Shown: positions 20,701-26,700 of the stretch, in pieces
How positions within the stretch are numbered: the first letter of the stretch is position 1
Layout of the letters: each line of letters begins with the position of its first letter
Source: Spirogloea muscicola
Taxonomy: Eukaryota > Streptophyta > Zygnematophyceae > Spirogloeales > Spirogloeaceae
DNA length: 28,020 nt
Direction of reading: 5' to 3'
Assembly (NCBI GenBank): GCA_009602725.1
Contig: WELB01000068.1
Span: 281,512 to 309,531 of the forward strand
Notes under the pieces: generated by a model
The model's database searches: none
Seen by the model: only the letters and a program-made list of their open reading frames with translations
What the model was told of the DNA's origin: nothing
Translations under genes and position numbers: made by a program

Positions 20701-23700
20701 AAGAGTACCATGAGGTCAGCGTGAGACGAAGCTGCGAGCACGGCCATGAGAAGCACACGGAAGATGCTCCGCTCGGCCATCAGCTGCGTCTTGGTCTTCA
20801 CACCAAGATCAACCTGCACAAGCACAACGCCTAGCACTTAAGAGTTAAGGTTCACAAGTTCCCAGTCAATATCTGAGCGAGCGCCACCATTCCCGAGAAT
20901 CCTGCTTAGTGCTTGTTGGAAGGATTTGTTGCAATTGAACGGGTCAGGAGCTTTGCAGCAATAGAGGACGAATGCAATATTGATGACTTTCCATGCAACG
21001 GCCTTCTATAATGGACAACTGAGTGACAGGAGCAGTCACTTGGACAGCAAAATGTGCTTCTTTGCTTGTGGGCAGGAGCAAAGGACCTCACCCTGTTCAT
21101 GCTGCCGGACTCCGGCCTCCGCCGTGCTGGGTCTACCGACGTCAGAAGCATCGTGCTCAGCTGACCGGGAGTCAAGGAGCCGCCCTCCACGGCAACGTTG
21201 CCCTTCAGATTCAGCACGGATGCCAGGCAGACCCTGAGGAACTTCAGGGCCTGCTTGCGGTAGTACAGGTCCAAGCTCCCCTGCAACAGGACACGAAATC
21301 ACCAATGAATTCACAAGTGCTCAGATGTACAGTTTAACATCGAGTAAATTCCTGTTTGAAATGGCAGTCGACTTATCACCGACAACAAGCTAATGTCAGA
21401 GTGGATGACCATTATCTGGTCACACAAGCTCGCATGCATGATCGAGTAGCCTTCCCCAAATCATGACTGCTTAAGGTTGTACGACTTCATTACATTAGTT
21501 TAAGCATCATCAGCCTCGTGAGATTCGAGGCTGGTTGGTCAAGGCATACCGTGTTGTTGAGGGCAGCCTGTCGCGCCAACAAGATGCAGCGGTCGAGTGG
21601 GACGAGGAAGCTTGTGCTGGGCTCGAACATCAGAATGTGCCGGAGCCCATGCTCAGGGTTGTCCTTACACTCGAGCTCCAAAGGATCTTTTAGAAAGCGG
21701 CGGTTTCTGCCCCCCAGCTTTCCAAGTAGCTGAAGAGCCTTGACACCGTAGACGTATGGCTTTGGCCTTAAGTGACCCCAGAGGGTTAGTATCATCTCGT
21801 TCATGACGCTGGCCATGCTGCACAACAAGTTGGTGAAACGAATCATTTCAACTTGCACATCTAGCAACCTGACGATGAACAATCTAAAAGAGGGCAAAAT
21901 AATTTTTCATGAGAGGACACAGCAGCTAGCATGCATCATGACCTGCACACAGCGCAGAGCGTGCTTGTACTCAGCGAGCGAACTAAGTGCAACTGATAGA
22001 GATTACTCCACTTCATGCATGCACGCAGCAAAGAGTTGCCTGTGAGGACACAAACCTTGGTTCTAAGAATTCTGGGTTCAGGCTGTCAACCCAGAATTCC
22101 AGAGTCCTTAGGCCCAACCCAGCAAGCTCCTCGGAGCCCTTCAGGGCGAGGACGAGGGGCTTCATGAGCCGCGGAAGGTGGGGCAGGAGGGCGGAGAGCC
22201 GCACTGGCAAGGTGAGGCAGAGCTCGACCAACAGGTCGTGCATTTCTGACCCTGTTGGCCCTTCCAACATGGCCAACAGCAGGTTGAGGCATGGCTGCAA
22301 GAAGGAGATGAACTCTCTATACAGCGAGTCAAACTTCCCTCCATTCAGTGCGCGGAACATCGTCCGAAGGAGCTGCATGTACCTGTTAAGAAACATGACT
22401 ATTTTATGAGCACAACAGGATTAAGAAAACGATTCTAGCATTGATGCCAATACGCAATGCAGACCACAATTAGAGTGGCAAGCAAAGTGAGGAAGCTGAG
22501 CGGCGCATCTCACCCTGACGGTTTGTCCAGTTGAGTGGCGTTCTTCATGCAAGTCTCCATGAGGACCGCGACGTGCGGCTGCAGCACGCGCTCGCACTCC
22601 ACTGGATACTTGGCAACAGCGCCAAAGAGAAGCCTGAATAGTTGAAGGACGAGCTTTGCCGACTCCGTGTCGGGTTGCTTGAGGGTTTCCAGCTTCGAGG
22701 CCACCAGGAAGTATGCCAAGACATCGGCAAAGTGCTTGCTGGCCTTGGGATTTTGCAGCAGCGCTGCAAATATCTGCATGAAGCACATGCAGCATTAAGC
22801 GCATGACAGGCTTGTCATCAAAACACAGAAACCTCAACCATGATGCCCAGTCTGTCACCCCAGAGGGGAAGATAAATTGACACCCATATCCTTAATGAGC
22901 AGGAGTGTGCACTCATATCTGTTGCTTGCTAAGAGTACCTGGAGGAGTTGTCCATTTAAGAGAAGGCAGTCAAAGAGGTGAGGCATCGTCATGCTGAACA
23001 TGTCCATGAAGTTGCGCTGCTCGAGCACAGTGAAGACCATCGCGTAGTGCAGGAAGATCTCCTCATCCTCCTTCTCCTTAAAGAGAGCGAGGCAGTGAAC
23101 CCCGCTCTTCAGCAGTCCAGATGCCAAGCGAACCTGCCATTATTGGTACGTTGCCTGCTCAGATCTAAGACAGTTGCGCAATTCTCTGTGATTGTCCTAG
23201 CCCCTTCTAGCCTAGGGCTTGGCTTTGTGTAGCCATTTGTCCTTTGCAATACCTTTGCCATTTGCGTGCAAACTATATGAAGCCGACGTGGCCTTTATTG
23301 CTTACAAGCGCACTGCCCACCATCTCTCTTGTGCTTATTGTGTGCAGCACAACGCCAATACTTGCATGCACAGCTTACCTCCTCTTCTCGCATGCCTTTG
23401 GTGCCAGTAGTCATCTGGCCACCAGGCACCATTGGGCCGCCATTGAAGTGAGTAATGCTCCAAACCAGTGTCTTCATGCCTACACAAACAGCCACCAACC
23501 TTCTTGACAATTGCGTTCCAGAGCAACAATTGCAACTATTTGAGTGACAGATTCCTCTAAGGTTGTGTGACAATGCACTGTGCGATCAGTTGAGGCCTAC
23601 ACACTCCCTCATGACATCAGGGGTTCACCACTCAGAAATCTGGGACTTCTAGTTTGCCATGTAACAGAATGTAGGATTGAATATAAGTGGACTCTCATCT

Positions 23701-26700
23701 CACCCATTATGAGAGTCTTGATCAGCTGCTTGCAGTCGCTCAACTCCTTGGCATGATCGGGGGGTGCCTGAAGATTCAAGGCTGCCTGCAAGAAACAGCA
23801 CCTCTGACAAGAGGTGAGAGCTTAAAGTAGATGAAGTCAAACAGTCAGCAAGAAGGCAGAACCAAAGAGAATTCGACATCACTTGCAAATGCCTGACAAC
23901 GAGCCATGATTCAAGTATTGGATGGCACCTACCTGAAATGGTAATTCCAGGCGAGTCCGCAAGCTTGTCTGATTCTTGTCTTTCTGAGTACTAGATTCTG
24001 ATAGCAGCTGCTCAAAACAAGTAATGAAGGCCAGTAAGTGGACAGATATTCTTCTCACAGTCAAGCGCGTCAACCAGGTCTGGTACTTATCTTGCAGCTC
24101 TTTCCCATGCACACTCTCAGATTGCAGATAGTACCTGTGGTATACCGCGTTTGAGGGTTCCAAACTTGCTCACAAGGGCATCCAGGATGCGGCCCTGTCA
24201 GTAAGGTCAAAGGACTAAGTTAAGCTACTACAATACACAAACTGAGAAGCACCATATACTCCGGAACCAAGTGGGCACAGTTGCTTCCTTAGGGAAGACA
24301 CATTCGTTGGCCCTATGCAACATCCCAATCTGTTGGAAGTCTGATTTGGTATAGAGTGTCAAACTATGGCAAGCCTCACAAGAATAGCACGGCCTTCTTC
24401 TCGTTGTGCTTCGTGTCTCCTGCCAAAGATGGTCTCAACCTGCACCCAAAAGCTTGTTCATGCAAAGTCATCTAAGAAGCAAATTATAGCAGGCGTGCGA
24501 GTTACACAAGCAACACAATAACTAGTCACCCTGCTCCCCCAGCCAGAAATCCAGAACTCCAGTCGATCCTAGAGTATAATAGTTGCAACTGAGGACGTAT
24601 ACTTTTCCCACATATGTATTTTTGATTTTGGAAGCTGACCTCACCAGATTCAGCATGAGGCGAACACATGTCATCTGTACATTGAGGGGAAGCGAAGAAT
24701 CGTGCACGTTGCGCGAGAAAAGGTACACAGTTCTCAGCAACTGTATGCAGACAGCCACAAGGACTCCACCTTGGTCAAGTCAGAAGAAGAGTCATGCTTA
24801 AGGATCATCCCGTTTGCAGTCCAAGTACTTGTATGTCATCTGATACGAGTAGCCTCAAAGAGTCTGTTAGTAAGATGAGATGTATTGGGGCACCTGAGGT
24901 AAGGTCAAGTCCGTCCGGACATGATGTATAAGCTCTGCGAGGAGGCTGTACGCCAGCGGCCGAAGGGTCTCAAAACAGGCCCTGCCAACACCTACTAGCA
25001 CTCTGCAATACAAAGAAGCAGAGCAACGGTTAGGAGGTGCAGAGCTCAGCTGCACAATTGTAGATAGGTACGCTTTGGCAACTGATTGACATCAAGAACC
25101 GTGGGTTCCTGCAGCCTCCTGAACCTAGACTTGGGGCAATCAAAAGATAATGAGGGAACAATCGCATAACATATGAGTTGTATATATGTCATTGAGAGTT
25201 TTGACTAGAAATATTTGTGATGCATAAGGACCTTTCATCAAGCAGGGTGTCCATGTGCTGGAAGAAGCCCCGCTTGAAGTCGGTGGCCAGCACATGTCTC
25301 GTCGCCACCAGGAGCTCCTTGCGGGTGCCGACCGAGTCGGGGCAGGTGACCAGCAGGTTCACCACGCTCCGACAGATGCTGTCCTCGTGCACTCTCATGG
25401 CCTCACCGAAGCTTTTCAGCACATAGGTCAAGAAGGACACCGTCTGCCAAAGCAGGAAGCTATAGCTGTCACAGATTGGTCTGGTAACTGTTACCTTGTT
25501 GGATGAGTTTACCAGAGAGAGGTCTCTAAACTTGGAAAACGAGGTGTCAGCAAAGTTGATGTTTGTGGGTGCCGCCTAGGAGCAAGCTCTGAGCGGTATA
25601 GCAGTTGCCATAAGGTATAAGGCTAAGATAATGTGCTGAATGCACACACCTTGACTTGAGCACCCTTGAAGTCAGCATAAGCTTGCTTGAGGTGTGGAGG
25701 AACTTGTGTGGGCCCGGGGATGGAGATAGCTCCAACCATAAGGGGAAGGAGTCGGTGTATGTTTGTCGCGAGATAGCGGGGGTAGATCTGGAAGAGACTC
25801 ATTACAATAAGAGGGCACTCTGTAACAATCTGACATCAAAACAAAGGCATCACCACCTCAGTGGGCAATCAAAGTGAAGACTACCCTGCATTAGCAAGGG
25901 GTTAGTTCCTGTATCAAGGCTAAGTTTATGCAATCTCTCATGAAGCACTTGCACAGTAACTCCTTATAGTATCGAAAACAAGAGGAGGTCAAGAGGTTGG
26001 CTATGAGAAGGTTACACTGTGATGCTCCCTATAGCAAATGCATGATATATGATGGGCAGTAGCAGACTATTTGCAACATTTATGTGCAGATATCAGACAT
26101 ATGCTACCAGTTGCATCGCAAGGACAAGCGTCGACCTTGAAAGAGCGTGTGCTGGGATTGAGGGAAGCAGGGGCGCCAGCACCGCCTGCTGATTTGTCCA
26201 AGGCAAACATGCCCTGTTGGCCAGCAAGGCCTTGGCTCGGCGGCACGCCAGCCAGCGAGCCGTCTGCCTTGGCGCCCCCCTCAAAATAGTAGGCTGACGT
26301 GTCCTTAAACTTCTGATAGAGCTGCATTATGCAAAGGGGGCCGACTTGAGGCTAGTATCAGCAGAAGCATGTCAGCATGAAGACCCATGATAACTCCTAA
26401 CTTAAGAGGAAGCGTTGCAAGGTTCACATTCGAGTTTCAGGGTGGATCAATGGCTAGAGAAAGTGATAATGGGTTATTAGTGTATTAATGGCCTGCTCGA
26501 GGGTGGTGTCCGCTGCTCAATCTGTCTTTTGAATCTATTAAAATCATCAGCTCTGTCTGGCACCTGCATCCGCTGCCATCACTACAAGTGCCCAGGATTC
26601 ACGTTCCAGCGTGCTGTGAGTCTACTAATCAGCAAACCCACGGTGATGATTTAGCCAGCAGGCGCCTGCTTGAAGGTCAGCAGAGTGTCGTACCTTGCAG

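Noticed and set aside
21393-21515. Possible intronic C/D-box snoRNA in a TRA1 intron (TGATGATG-like box with a distant CTGA)
   Set aside because: The box spacing is too long, no terminal stem or guide element was seen, and such short motifs are expected by chance. A dedicated snoRNA search would be needed.
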